A DNA stretch of 64,000 nt from Myxococcus qinghaiensis (GCF_024198215.1 NZ_JAKCFA010000004.1:62001-126000); one strand, 5' to 3'. Shown: positions 19,401-27,677, counted from the first letter of the stretch. Numbers and translations are program-made. The notes: generated from the sequence alone by a model not told the origin.

Positions 19401-20224
19401 TGCGTCGCGGCGCTCACCGAGCGCGCCACGTAGCGGGCCGCCTCGGGGACTTCCGCGTCGAAGGCCATGAGGTAGACGTCTCCCTCGCCGGGCTCGCCGG
19501 CCAGGTCCAGCCGTCCGTCCGGCGCCAGCAGCTTGCGCGGCGTCATCGTTCCGAAGGCGCCGGTGAAGGGGCCCGCGAGCGAGCCGCTCTGCTTCGCCGG
19601 GAAGGCCTCGTCCCAGGACAGGACGTGGAAGGCGGAGAGGGGACCCACGAGCGTCGCCTCGGACACGCCGCCCAGCTCGCGCAGCACCGCGTCGCGCGCC
19701 TGGGTGTCTCCGCGCGCCACGGCGACGGACAGCCGCGCGCCGCGCAGGAGGTAGGCCGTCTCTCCGGTGGCGCCCGCGGCGAGCGCCTGCCGCGCGGCCT
19801 TCAGGATGGCGTCATCCAGCGGCGGCGCGGTGCCCACGGTGTCCAGCGCGTAGCGCGCGGCGATGAGGGCCAGCGGGTGGGTGGGCGCGCGCGTCACCAG
19901 CTCCAGCGCGGCGGTGAGGGCCCGGTCCGGACGTCCCGCGCGGCGCGCGAGCAGGTGCTGGCCGATGAGCGCGTACGGGTCCCCGGGGTCCTTGGCGATG
20001 GCCGCGTCGAAGCGCTGCTGCGCCTGGACGGAGTCCCCTTCGAGCAGGTGCGCATGGAAGCCGGCGAACGCGAGCGTGCGCGCCTCGTCCGTACCGGACC
20101 GGGCTTTCTCCGCGGCGGACTCCAGCACGCGGGGCGCGGCGCTGGTGGAGGGTGAGGAGTGCGAGCAGCCCGAGAGGCCGGCGACGAGGGCGAGCGCGGT
20201 CAGGCCGCGGCGGAAGGTGCGCAT
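16445..20224 (-). CDS. Large DUF3857 / TPR lipoprotein with degenerate transglutaminase-like domain
   Basis: 1259 residues. Lipoprotein signal ends VAGLSGC. Residues ~30-680 are helical TPR-like repeats with an inserted beta domain (residues ~205-320). Residues ~690-870 fit DUF3857 (INRIHTIQRALEQSGVQEIA, SLPGVQVGDSVEVEYLL). A transglutaminase-like core follows at ~900-1020, then a C-terminal DUF3858-like beta domain. In the core the usual Cys position reads QDRGSRLTMMKAGLEELGIP and the usual His position reads PYAALRVEVPG, so catalytic Cys and His seem absent; a binding role is inferred. Likely in the periplasm on the outer or inner membrane. No clear ribosome site before 20224, but the signal peptide supports this start. 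Confidence 0.85.
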   Translation of the reverse strand: MRTFRRGLTALALVAGLSGCSHSSPSTSAAPRVLESAAEKARSGTDEARTLAFAGFHAHLLEGDSVQAQQRFDAAIAKDPGDPYALIGQHLLARRAGRPDRALTAALELVTRAPTHPLALIAARYALDTVGTAPPLDDAILKAARQALAAGATGETAYLLRGARLSVAVARGDTQARDAVLRELGGVSEATLVGPLSAFHVLSWDEAFPAKQSGSLAGPFTGAFGTMTPRKLLAPDGRLDLAGEPGEGDVYLMAFDAEVPEAARYVARSVSAATHQVLVDGAPLLERRGWERATSTITTRAVELPAGKHRFIARMLKGATSGVLSFSLMRADGKPANVRFTAAAGAAPGTWGSAPKTSEATGVYPTTQSLKDALAGEAGDLLSTVLAARDGLSRDADGARRLMAEVEATTPALLSLRAEIAAADRTVPAKVARGRATRDLEALLPKDPGNVAALLLRADLFMDDGQAASALETLKTASEAVQPPGFPLFLMRARAALTLDVDALAEESLAAALQIQPNLCEALGLQYNLARRRDAVERSDSLVEAQQNCPGVQARRADHARTRGDLETAARAYAEMLARDPTSVSAGTSLATLYVGLRRHDEAVAVLQALTVTWPRNAELLKRMADVREYAGQKAEALALREKALALEGDDLSLRRAVERAKTGKELLQEHAIDGREAMRAYDAEPVTGGAAVFVLDAAAVRVYPDGSIINRIHTIQRALEQSGVQEIAEVNVPRGAQVLALRTLKADGRVLEPENIEGKDTVSLPGVQVGDSVEVEYLLAESPRGPAQPGFTASAFYFQIANQPNAWTTYTVVAPKGSGMKVDAHGMKAPAPTVKGDEEVFHYEARRVPPFIPEPDSPPSGNEYLPFVMVGAGATGNEGLIRVYGDAFQDRWLRTAEVVDFTRKATQGKQGLDAVKALHAAVMQRFSGRDNGLGQSAASTVAQDRGSRLTMMKAGLEELGIPSRVAAVRTFNVDPNDYLFPNDSLLPYAALRVEVPGSEPVWVDTSVRFGPFGELPEFAMGGRDAYLLPEPGRPLEVVKTPQVKESVGKQVRLTLSLDAEGKLTGKGEETYLGFEAAQLSEAFNQLSAENRNQALQGAVARYFAGAALSSVKLDHEDAVGAPFVLRYEFTVPRFGRLEADKRMALGPLTFPAQLGRRYVQLSSRRTPLYIDNTEASNTQVTVALPSGWKLPDPQPALDVKNPFGHFTRTEKQEGSTLTITESLRLPRARVSPRQYEQFSGFTGDVDLIQTREMFLVKP

Positions 20225-20309
20225 AGGAGGGTCGAGGGATAATGCAATCCCCCGTCACTGGCCATATTCCCCTGCGAGTCTCTGTCCGCTTCGAGCGCTC
20301 GGACGGGGG

Positions 20310-22268
20310 CTAGCGGCGCTTTCCGTTCTTCGGCGCGGGCCTGGCGGGCTGCTTCTTGGGGGGAGGGGGCGGCGCCTTCTTGGGCACCACCGCCTTGGCG
20401 GGCACCGCGACGGCCACCGTCTTCACGGGCGGGGGCAGCGGGGTGGGCACCGGGGCCGTGGTCCCCCCGGGCGGAGACTGCTTCACCACGTAGGTGATGC
20501 CGGAGATGCGGCAGATGGCATCCAGACAGCCGAAGCCGGGGAAGGGCGCGTCACCGAACTGCTCCACCCAGCCGGTGCCGAGCACCAACGGCTCGAAGAG
20601 GACCCGGCGGGCCTTGCCGGTGCCCATGAAGGCCTCCAGCCGGCCCTCGGCGTCCACTGTCAGCTCCAGTGCCACCGGCTCCACCTTGGGCGACTCCGCG
20701 TCGGGCGCCGTCGGGTCCGCCTTGGGCGACTCCGCGCCGGGCGCCACCGGGTCCGCCTTGGGCTTGGGGGCCTCCATGCCGAGCATCGTGCCCCGGCGCT
20801 CGCCCAGGTCCCACTCCAGGCGCAAGGGCTCTCCCACGCCGTTGTGCACCAGCGCCACGTAACGGCCGGAAGTCCCCGTCAGCAACATCGCCACGGAGGG
20901 CGAGGGCAAGGGCTGGTACAGCTTCATCATGTCGCCCAGGCGGCGATCCCACGTGGGTGGCGGTGCCTCCGCGAGCAGCCTGGCCTTCAGGCTGAGGATG
21001 TCTCCGTCCCGGTTCGTGACGTCCACGCGCACGCGGCCCACGGGCTCGTCGTCCTGCCAGGGGAACACGAGCGACTTGTCCTCGAAGCTCACGGCCCTGC
21101 CGGTGGAGAGGATGCTCTGGGCGTCCGGCCCCTCACCCAAGGTCAGGCTTCGGTGCGCGGGACTGGTCTGCACATCTGAGGGAGCGGACTGCTTGGTCTT
21201 CTCCTTCAGGGTGAGTTCCATGATGGCGGCGCCCGGTGAGCGGGGCGTCTTGCGCTCGTCGTTCCGTTCGCGCCGTTCGCGCTCGCCGCTCAGATAGAAC
21301 GCGGTGCCCAGCACGAAGCTCGCCGCCAACACCATCAACACCGCGGCGGCCTGCGCGGTGAAGCGCACCACCTTGCTCACGCCCGCCTTGATGCGCTGCA
21401 CGCGCGTGAGCTTCACCGGCAGCATCGACGGCAGGCTGCCGGGGACGAGCAGCTCCAGGTCCGCGATGAGCGCCGTCACCGACGGGTAGCGGTCATCCGG
21501 GTCCGGCTTGAGACACCGGGTGACGATGGCGTCCAGGCGCCGGTCCAATCCCGGCTTGCGCTGGGACGGAGGGTCGAACGTGCCCATCGGCACTTCGCCG
21601 GTGAGCCACTCGTAGAGGATGACGCCCAGCGAGAAGATGTCCGCGCGCGCGTCCGCGTTCTTCGCGTCCACCCGCTGCTCCGGCGCCATGTACGACAGCG
21701 TGCCCATGGACACGTGCGTGGACGTCAGCGCGTAGCGCGAGGAGGGGCTGGCGTCCTCCAGGAACGAGGCGAGCCCGAAGTCGGACACCTTGGCGATGCC
21801 GCCGGCCTGCTGGTCCAGCAGGATGTTCTCCGGCTTCAAGTCCCGGTGGATGACGCCGCGGCCGTGCGCGTACTCAATCGCCCGGCAGATTTCGAGCATC
21901 CGCCGCAGCGCGCCGAAGACGTCGAACTGGGGCGCGCGGATCAACTCGCGCAGCGACGGCCCGTCCACGAACTCCATCACCAGGTAGTAGGTGACGTCCG
22001 TCTTCCCCTTGTCGACGATGGAGACGACGTTGGGGTGGCTCAGGGCGGCGAGGGCCGCGGCTTCCTTCTGGAAGCGCGCGATGAAGGACGGGTCCTTGGC
22101 CAGCTCGGCGTTGAGCAGCTTCACCGCGACCGTGCGGCCCAGCGACAGCTGGGTGGCCTTGTGGACCTCACCCATGCCTCCTGTGCCCACGAGCTTTTCG
22201 AGGCGGTAACCGCTGATGAGATCCGGGGAACGGGTCCGGCTGATCGCCGTCGGGTCAATGGAGGACAT
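20310..22268 (-). CDS. Serine/threonine protein kinase with membrane anchor
   Basis: 652-residue Hanks-type kinase. Residues ~20-285 hold the catalytic domain: LVGTGGMGEVHKA (glycine loop), VAVKLLN (ATP lysine), HRDLKPENILL (catalytic loop), DFGLASF, and SYMAPEQ. One transmembrane helix follows (AAAVLMVLAASFVLGTAFYL, ~315-335). The extracytoplasmic part (~340-620) is a beta-rich domain of unknown ligand, with three repeats of PKADP(V/T)APxAESP-type linker, and the tail is a Lys/Pro/Ala-rich segment ending PKNGKRR. This domain layout is common in myxobacteria, which use such kinases in development. A transcription unit of its own. Confidence 0.93.
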   Translation of the reverse strand: MSSIDPTAISRTRSPDLISGYRLEKLVGTGGMGEVHKATQLSLGRTVAVKLLNAELAKDPSFIARFQKEAAALAALSHPNVVSIVDKGKTDVTYYLVMEFVDGPSLRELIRAPQFDVFGALRRMLEICRAIEYAHGRGVIHRDLKPENILLDQQAGGIAKVSDFGLASFLEDASPSSRYALTSTHVSMGTLSYMAPEQRVDAKNADARADIFSLGVILYEWLTGEVPMGTFDPPSQRKPGLDRRLDAIVTRCLKPDPDDRYPSVTALIADLELLVPGSLPSMLPVKLTRVQRIKAGVSKVVRFTAQAAAVLMVLAASFVLGTAFYLSGERERRERNDERKTPRSPGAAIMELTLKEKTKQSAPSDVQTSPAHRSLTLGEGPDAQSILSTGRAVSFEDKSLVFPWQDDEPVGRVRVDVTNRDGDILSLKARLLAEAPPPTWDRRLGDMMKLYQPLPSPSVAMLLTGTSGRYVALVHNGVGEPLRLEWDLGERRGTMLGMEAPKPKADPVAPGAESPKADPTAPDAESPKVEPVALELTVDAEGRLEAFMGTGKARRVLFEPLVLGTGWVEQFGDAPFPGFGCLDAICRISGITYVVKQSPPGGTTAPVPTPLPPPVKTVAVAVPAKAVVPKKAPPPPPKKQPARPAPKNGKRR

Positions 22269-22386
22269 GGCGGTAGGGCAGGGGGCCGCCAGGGTAACAG
22301 AAACGCTCGGCGGAGGTGTCCACGCGCGAGGGTGGGGGTCGCCGGTGCCCGGGCTGCCCGGCGACCAGGGGAGCGACTTCGGACCT

Positions 22387-22977
22387 TCAGTGCCCCGAAG
22401 CGGGCGTGCGACCCACGGCCGCGCGGAGGCTGTTGCGGACCTGATCCAACGACGAGCGCATCTGCCCGTGGCGCACCGACGCCGCCACCGCCCGTGCCAG
22501 CGACTTCAGGAGCGACACCTCTTCGGGCTTCCACGCCCGGGCGATGCGGCAGTCCTCGAAGACCGCCACGCCCCACCACTGCTGCCGCGAGGGGTTGATG
22601 GGGCACAGCAGGATGGACTGCGTCCCCTGGCGCTCCAGCAGGTCCCTCATCATCGGAGGCGCGTCGCGGGTGGGGCATGCCACCACCATTCCCGCCTCCA
22701 GCATGTCCACCCAGCCCGGCGCGAAGTCCCGGAACGAGAACGCGCGCAGCACCGGATTGGCCAGCGCCGACGCGGTGGGCGGCTCCGCCCAGGCGTAGCG
22801 CAGGTCCGTGACGAACCGGCCATACGTCTGCGCCGTGCGGTTCTCGAAGATGTACGCCCGGTCCACGCCCAGCGCATGGCCCACCATCCCCAGGGACTCG
22901 ACGCCGGTGCTGGGACCGAGCCCCTTCTCCAGCAAGAGCTTCGAGGCTTCCGACACCTTCGAGAAGGCTTCCACCAT
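22387..22977 (-). CDS. GAF domain sensor protein
   Basis: 196-residue cytoplasmic protein made almost wholly of one GAF domain: LGMVGHALGVDRAYIFENRT, SFRDFAPGWVDMLEAGMVVA, QSILLCPINPSRQQWWGVAV, and KPEEVSLLKSLARAVAASV, the standard order of GAF strands and helices. ATG at 22977 is preferred because GGAG lies 7 bp upstream; an in-frame ATG at 23040 would add 21 residues but has AGAGG directly against it. No output domain, so it would act by binding a partner. Ligand unknown. It lies just upstream of the kinase gene in the same direction (118-bp gap). Confidence 0.78.
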   Translation of the reverse strand: MVEAFSKVSEASKLLLEKGLGPSTGVESLGMVGHALGVDRAYIFENRTAQTYGRFVTDLRYAWAEPPTASALANPVLRAFSFRDFAPGWVDMLEAGMVVACPTRDAPPMMRDLLERQGTQSILLCPINPSRQQWWGVAVFEDCRIARAWKPEEVSLLKSLARAVAASVRHGQMRSSLDQVRNSLRAAVGRTPASGH

Positions 22978-23216
22978 GGGGTGACTCCAGGAAAAGACGA
23001 ATTGCAACGGGTTCCGCAAGTATCCGGAACGGACTGTCATCCTCTGAAGTCACATTAAGCGCGATTACTGTGTTTCTGTCAAATCCCAGGTTTACTGAAA
23101 GTCAAGAGTTCGTGCCGCTGACAATGACCCAGGCGGGGTGTAAGTGACACAGGTGCTTTTCCGAGCAGGCGGCGCCAGCCGCGAAGTGTCCGGGGCAGGA
23201 CAGACCCCTAAAATGC

Positions 23217-23250
23217 CACGAGGGCGCCCCCTTGGAAGGGCGCCCTCGTG
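23217..23250 (-). terminator. Strong hairpin terminator
   Basis: CACGAGGGCGCCC and GGGCGCCCTCGTG form a perfect 13-bp stem around the 8-nt loop CCTTGGAA. On the minus strand the stem is followed by GCATTTTAGG. It lies 28 bp after the stop of the Ala/Pro/Lys-rich gene. Confidence 0.8.
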
Positions 23251-23278
23251 TGGATTCCTCGAAACGAGGAAGTCGAGA

Positions 23279-23539
23279 CTACTTGGTCTCGGCGGCCGTC
23301 TCGGCCTTGGGGGCCTTCTTGGCCTTCTTGCCGGCCTTCGCGGGCTTGGCCTCGGCGGCGGGCTTGGCCTCGGCGGCAGGAGCCTCGGCGGCGACGGGCG
23401 CCTCGGCGGCGGGAGCCGGCTGCGCGGCGGGGGCGGCGGCGGCCGGCTTGGCCTCGGCGGCAGGGGCGGCGGCGGGAGCCGGGGTGTTGGCAAACGCGGT
23501 GGCGGCGGCGAGCAGGGCGGCGGCGAACACGGTCTTCAT
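23279..23539 (-). CDS. Ala/Pro/Lys-rich small secreted protein
   Basis: 86 residues: signal peptide (MKTVFAAALLAAATAFA), then a low-complexity body of APAAEAKPAA-type units and a basic end with KAGKKAKKAPKAE. No fold expected; could be a cell-envelope linker or nucleic-acid/peptidoglycan-associated tail. ATG at 23539 follows GGAGCTTTCC-type sequence (GGAG 5-9 bp upstream). A strong terminator directly after the stop argues that it is a real, well-expressed single gene rather than a chance frame. Confidence 0.65.
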   Translation of the reverse strand: MKTVFAAALLAAATAFANTPAPAAAPAAEAKPAAAAPAAQPAPAAEAPVAAEAPAAEAKPAAEAKPAKAGKKAKKAPKAETAAETK

Positions 23540-23691
23540 GGAAAGCTCCGTTGAGGGGGCACGACGCGAGATTGCGCCGTATCAGCGAGCGGACGCTTGA
23601 GCAGCACGCGTGCCAGCGGCCTCCTCAGAGTGAGGCGCTGCGCGAGCGCGGCGAAGGTTGGGGAGAAACTCCTCAGTTGAAGCTCCAACAT

Positions 23692-23722
23692 TGGGGGCTT
23701 GCTCCCCAGACAAGCGCTTGTC
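23692..23722. promoter_or_regulatory. Hairpin and 14-bp perfect palindrome in divergent intergenic region
   Basis: TGGGG-GCTTGCT-CCCCA hairpin arms at 23692-23708 directly abut the perfect palindrome GACAAGCGCTTGTC at 23709-23722. This lies in the ~300-bp gap between the divergent genes at 23539 and 23842. The palindrome is a good operator candidate; its regulator is unknown. Nothing else is recognised in the gap. Confidence 0.4.
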
Positions 23723-23841
23723 GCTTTGACGACACCGGGGCACTTGAGCAAGCTGCGTGCGCGCTCCCGGCTGGGAAGCGCGAGCCCGTGGCGGCTCGTC
23801 GTCGCGAATCTCTCGCGACCGCGGCGCGGGAGAGACGGTGT

Positions 23842-24294
23842 ATGCGGTTCCTGTGGTGCGCGACTGCGGCGGTGGCGTGGCTGGCGACGGGGTGCGCGCG
23901 AATCACGCCTGAGCGCCTGGAGGCGCAGGTCCAGGAAACGATGCGCTGGCAGCGCGAGTACCAGCTGGAGCGGGAGCGCTCCGAAGCGGTGGCGGTGAGG
24001 CTGGCGGCGCTGGAGGCGACCATCGAGCGACTGGTGGGTGAGCGCGCGGAGGTGGAGCAGGGCCGCGTGGCGCTCCTGGAGGAGCTGGTGCGCACGGAGG
24101 CGGACCGGCACGCGCTGGAGGAGCACAACACGCAGCTGCTCGCGCGTGAGCGGGAGCTGAACGAGCTGCGGGAGATGCACGAGCAGCTCTCCGACGTCTT
24201 CTATGAGTCCGCGCTGGAGCGGGCGCGGCGGCGGTTGCCGTCGGCGCGGCAGCCGGACGCCTCCGTGGCGGGCGACGGGACGGCGGTGCCTTGA
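23842..24294 (+). CDS. Coiled-coil lipoprotein
   Basis: 150 residues. Lipoprotein signal ending AWLATGC, then a continuous coiled coil from about residue 22 to 125 (heptads such as LEATIERLVGERAEVEQG and LEEHNTQLLARERELNELRE), and a short disordered tail. ATG at 23842. It lies 52 bp before the histidine kinase gene and probably shares its transcript, so it may be an envelope accessory of the sensor. No enzymatic features; function unknown. Confidence 0.75.
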   Translation: MRFLWCATAAVAWLATGCARITPERLEAQVQETMRWQREYQLERERSEAVAVRLAALEATIERLVGERAEVEQGRVALLEELVRTEADRHALEEHNTQLLARERELNELREMHEQLSDVFYESALERARRRLPSARQPDASVAGDGTAVP

Positions 24295-24346
24295 CGGAAG
24301 CGTGGGTCCTCGGGGCCCGTGCCTCCGTGGTAGAGGTCGGACCCTG

Positions 24347-25777
24347 GTGAGCTCCCGTACGTCCATTCGCGGTTATCGCGCAGGCTTCTTCTTCGTGGTG
24401 GCCCTGCTGTCGGCCGTCACGGCCTTCACGTTGTGGACGGAGGTCCGCACGAGCGCGCAGGTGGATGTGCTGGTGCAGGAGGCGCTCGAGCGCGCCAGCC
24501 TCATCGGCCGCATCCGCGTGGACGCGCTGTCGCTGGAGTCGGCCATCGAGGCGCACATCCGCGCCACGGACGACGCCGAGCGCAAGGCGGCGGACGTGGT
24601 GATGGAGGAGATTCTCACCGACATCCGCTTCGCCTCGGAGGCGTACACGCGCAACCTGCCGCCGGGAGACAAGGCGGCGTGGGAGCGCTTCAACGCGGCC
24701 TGCCAGGGGCTGGCGGACCAGGTGCGCGCGGCGGCGGTCTTCTCCCAGCGGCGGGAAGCGGACCGCGCGCGCCGGCATCTGGCCGAGCGCATCCGCCCGG
24801 TGGCCGCGCAGCTCGACGCGTTGGGTGGCTCGCTGTCGGAGGAGAACGCGAACGAGGCGCGGAGCCTGGTGGGGAAGCTGGCGGACCTGCGAGTGCGCAA
24901 TACGGCCCTGGGCGCGGGCACCACGCTGCTGGCGATGCTGCTGTCGATGCTGGTGGGGTGGCACATCACCTCGCTGCTCAAACGCCAGGAGACGACGATT
25001 CAGGGCCAGCTCGAGGAGCTGGGCCGGCACAACCAGGAGCTGGATGCCTTCACGCGGCGCGTGGCGCATGACCTCATCAGTCCGCTGGCGCCGCTCAAGG
25101 GCTACCTGACGCTCATCCGTCGCACGGGCGGGGTGAAGGACGCGGGCGCGCTGGAGATGCTGGCGCAGTGCGAGTCCAGCGCGGTGCGCATGGGTGAGCT
25201 GATTGAAGCCCTGCTGCGCTTCTGTCGCGCGGGCACGCGCGGGGAGCGCACCGTGGGCGAGCTGGACACGGCGGTGACGACGGTGTTGCTGGAGGTGGCG
25301 CAGACGGCGGCGGCGCAGGGCGTGGCGCTGGAGCGGACGCTTCAAGCGGGCGTCGCGGTGGACTGCCCGGGGCAGCTGCTGCAAGTCACGGCGCGCAACC
25401 TCCTGACGAACGCGGTGAAGTACACGGCGGGGCGGCCGGAGCCTCGGGTGACGGTGAGCGTCTCCACGGAAGGGACGGACGCGGTGCTGGAGGTGGTGGA
25501 CAACGGCATCGGCATGGGGCCTGGAACGATGGCCTCGCTGTTCCAGCCGTTCTTCCGCGCGCCGGAGGTCCGCTCCTTGCCGGGGCATGGGTTGGGCATG
25601 GCCACCACGAAGCGCGTGGTGGAGGCGCATGGCGGGACGTTGACGGTGCGCTCGGAAGAAGGGAAGGGCACGCGCGTGGTGGTGCGCTTCGCGCGGGTGA
25701 CGCGGCCGACGGTGGGGAGCACCGTCGAGTCCGCGGAGTCGTCTACTGCTTCCGGAATCCGCAAGGTGGCCTCGTGA
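24347..25777 (+). CDS. Membrane sensor histidine kinase
   Basis: 476 residues. TM1 (GFFFVVALLSAVTAFTLW), an all-helical periplasmic sensor (residues ~35-175), TM2 (LLAMLLSMLVGWHIT), then HisKA with the phospho-acceptor His in RRVAHDLISPLAPLKGY (~residue 240) and HATPase_c with NLLTNAVKYT (N box), DNGIGM (G1) and GHGLGMATTK (G2). GTG at 24347 is selected because it places a short basic N-terminus before TM1 and has AGAGG upstream. The stop overlaps the GTG of the response regulator, so the two form an operon and a cognate pair. The signal is unknown. Confidence 0.9.
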   Translation: MSSRTSIRGYRAGFFFVVALLSAVTAFTLWTEVRTSAQVDVLVQEALERASLIGRIRVDALSLESAIEAHIRATDDAERKAADVVMEEILTDIRFASEAYTRNLPPGDKAAWERFNAACQGLADQVRAAAVFSQRREADRARRHLAERIRPVAAQLDALGGSLSEENANEARSLVGKLADLRVRNTALGAGTTLLAMLLSMLVGWHITSLLKRQETTIQGQLEELGRHNQELDAFTRRVAHDLISPLAPLKGYLTLIRRTGGVKDAGALEMLAQCESSAVRMGELIEALLRFCRAGTRGERTVGELDTAVTTVLLEVAQTAAAQGVALERTLQAGVAVDCPGQLLQVTARNLLTNAVKYTAGRPEPRVTVSVSTEGTDAVLEVVDNGIGMGPGTMASLFQPFFRAPEVRSLPGHGLGMATTKRVVEAHGGTLTVRSEEGKGTRVVVRFARVTRPTVGSTVESAESSTASGIRKVAS

Positions 25778-27108
25778 GTCCTTCCCGCATCCTCGTCGTG
25801 GACGATGACCCTCAGGCGAGGGATTTGCTCCAGCGGCTCTTGGGGCCGCTGGGCACGGTGTCGCAGGCGGCGCACCCGAAGGCGGCGCAGGAGAAGCTGG
25901 CGGAGGGCTCGTTCGACCTGGTGCTGACGGACATGGCCATGCCCGAGCCCGGGGATGGCCTCAAGGTGTTGCAGGAGGTGAAGGCGCACCTTCCGGACAC
26001 GCCGGTGATTGTGGTGACGGCGTTCGGCAACATCGAGGGCGCGCTGGACAGCATCCAACTGGGCGCCTTCGACTACCTGGCCAAGCCCTTCGACGTGGAC
26101 GCGATTCTGCGCGTGGCGCGGCGGGCGCTGGAGCAGAAGCGGCTGGTGGAGGAGAACCGCTCGCTGCGTCAGCAGGTGGACCGCAGCGCGCTGGTGGGGC
26201 GCAGCCCGGCGTTGCTGGAGGTGTACAAGCAGGTGGCCCGCGCGGCGGCGAGCAACGTGCCGGTGTTGATTACGGGGGAGACGGGCACGGGCAAGGAGAT
26301 GGTGGCGCGGGCGCTGCACAGGCGCTCGCCGCGCTCCTCCGGTCCGTTCATCCCCGTGGACTGCGGCGCCATCACCGAGTCGCTGATGGAGAGCGAGCTG
26401 TTCGGCCACGCGAAGGGCAGCTTCACGGGCGCGTCTGGCGCGCGGCGGGGTGTGTTCGAGGAGGCGAACGGCGGCACGCTGTTCCTCGACGAGATTGGCG
26501 ACGTGGGGATGAAGGTGCAGTCGCAGCTCCTGCGGGTGTTGCAGGAGGGCGAGATTCGGCGCGTGGGAGAGAGCGTGCCGGTGAAGGTGGACGCGCGCGT
26601 CGTCGCGGCGACGAACCGGGACTTGAAGGAGCGGGTGGCGGAGGGCGTGTTCCGCGAGGACCTGCTGTACCGGCTGGACGTGGTGCACCTGCACCTGCCG
26701 CCCCTGCGCGAGCGGCGCGAGGATATCCCCGCGCTGGTGGTGCACTTCGCGTCTCGGCATGCGCGGGGCGGGGTGAGCCCGGTGGTGACGTCGGAGGCGA
26801 TGTCGCGGCTGACGGCCTATGACTGGCCGGGCAACGTGCGGCAGCTGGAGAACGTGGTGGCGCGGGCGCTGGCGCTCAACGTGACGGGCGTCCTGGGGCC
26901 CCAGGACTTCCCGGAGCCGATTGGGGATGCGCCCAAGCGGCTGACGGGGCTCGCGGGTGACATGCCCAGCCTCGCGGAGCTGTCGCGCCGGTATGCGGCG
27001 CACGTGCTCCAGGCGGTGGGCGGCAACAAGAGCGAGGCGGCGCGGCTGCTCGATGTGGACCGCAAGACGCTCTACAAACTGCTGGAGGCGACCGAGTCGG
27101 AGGCTTGA
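25774..27108 (+). CDS. Sigma-54-dependent response regulator (NtrC family)
   Basis: 444 residues. Receiver domain (residues ~5-120) with VVDDD, phospho-acceptor Asp in VLTDMAMPEPG and Lys in YLAKPFD; AAA+ domain (~145-370) with Walker A GETGTGKE, sigma-54 contact loop GSFTGA (consensus GAFTGA, one change), Walker B TLFLDEIGD and R-finger region; C-terminal Fis-type HTH (GGNKSEAARLLDVDRKTLYK). GTG start overlaps the kinase stop. It should activate sigma-54 promoters when phosphorylated by the upstream kinase. Targets unknown. Confidence 0.93.
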   Translation: MSPSRILVVDDDPQARDLLQRLLGPLGTVSQAAHPKAAQEKLAEGSFDLVLTDMAMPEPGDGLKVLQEVKAHLPDTPVIVVTAFGNIEGALDSIQLGAFDYLAKPFDVDAILRVARRALEQKRLVEENRSLRQQVDRSALVGRSPALLEVYKQVARAAASNVPVLITGETGTGKEMVARALHRRSPRSSGPFIPVDCGAITESLMESELFGHAKGSFTGASGARRGVFEEANGGTLFLDEIGDVGMKVQSQLLRVLQEGEIRRVGESVPVKVDARVVAATNRDLKERVAEGVFREDLLYRLDVVHLHLPPLRERREDIPALVVHFASRHARGGVSPVVTSEAMSRLTAYDWPGNVRQLENVVARALALNVTGVLGPQDFPEPIGDAPKRLTGLAGDMPSLAELSRRYAAHVLQAVGGNKSEAARLLDVDRKTLYKLLEATESEA

Positions 27109-27117
27109 GCCGCCTCC
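27099..27117 (+). terminator. Weak hairpin at end of response regulator gene
   Basis: GGAGGC-TTGAGCC-GCCTCC, 6-bp stem overlapping the stop codon of the regulator, between convergent genes. No T-run; low confidence. Confidence 0.3.
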
Positions 27118-27135
27118 AGGCGTTGGCTGGCTTTG

Positions 27136-27354
27136 TCAGTGTTCACGCTTCGCGTACTTGACCGTCTGAAACGTCTTGCAGTGTTTCTTGACGATTTCGC
27201 CGAGCTCCTCCTCGGTGGGGTACTGCTTCGACCCGCTGAACTGGCGCAGGTCCGAGATGATGGCGTCGAACTGCTCCTGGGTAGGCTCTTCAGCCGAGAG
27301 CCCGTAGTGCTGTCTGAGGTCTCGTTTCATTGAGGCAAACAGGTCGAGAGTCAT
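27136..27354 (-). CDS. Small conserved protein of unknown function
   Basis: 72 residues, hydrophilic and mostly helical: MTLDLFASMKRDLRQHYGLS, PTQEQFDAIISDLRQFSGS and EEELGEIVKKHCKTFQTVKY. AGGAGA precedes the ATG at 27354, which argues strongly for real translation, and codon use fits the neighbours. A single Cys lies in KKHCK. It has no signal peptide or membrane segment, and I cannot assign a family. It is convergent with the sigma-54 regulator, with only 27 bp between. Confidence 0.7.
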   Translation of the reverse strand: MTLDLFASMKRDLRQHYGLSAEEPTQEQFDAIISDLRQFSGSKQYPTEEELGEIVKKHCKTFQTVKYAKREH

Positions 27355-27598
27355 TTCAGGTCTCCTTTGATTTGAGCGGTGGTGCCAGGCTCTGGGATGG
27401 AGTGCGTTTGAGCCGAGCGCCTTGTGTCACTCCCTGGACGAGCGCTGACGGCCGTTGGTGACAACCGGGCTGGTGACGGGGCGAGCTGGCGGCACGAAGC
27501 CTGCTTGTCTTCGGGGGGAGCCTGGCCCGTCACGGTTCAGGAGCGAACCCGTCAGTGGGCGCCATTCCGCTGCGCCTGCGAAGGAACGTCGTGGGTGC

Positions 27599-27626
27599 AT
27601 GACGTCACTTCGGGGACGTGCGTCAT
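27599..27626. promoter_or_regulatory. Bulged inverted repeat upstream of C39-like gene
   Basis: ATGACG-T-CAC (27599-27608) pairs with GTG-CGTCAT (27618-27626), 52 bp before the GTG start of the peptidase lipoprotein. It also contains the palindrome TGACGTCA. The rest of the 323-bp gap from 27355 shows only the ribosome site of the small minus-strand gene. Confidence 0.3.
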
Positions 27627-27677
27627 CGATGCGATGCGCCTTGTGCTGAGTGGGGCCTGTTTCGCAGACTCCGGTCC

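Noticed and set aside
17465-20155. 896-codon open frame on the plus strand opposite the DUF3857 gene
   Set aside because: No ribosome site, no domain-like sequence and Arg/His/Gln-rich composition typical of antisense frames in high-GC genomes.
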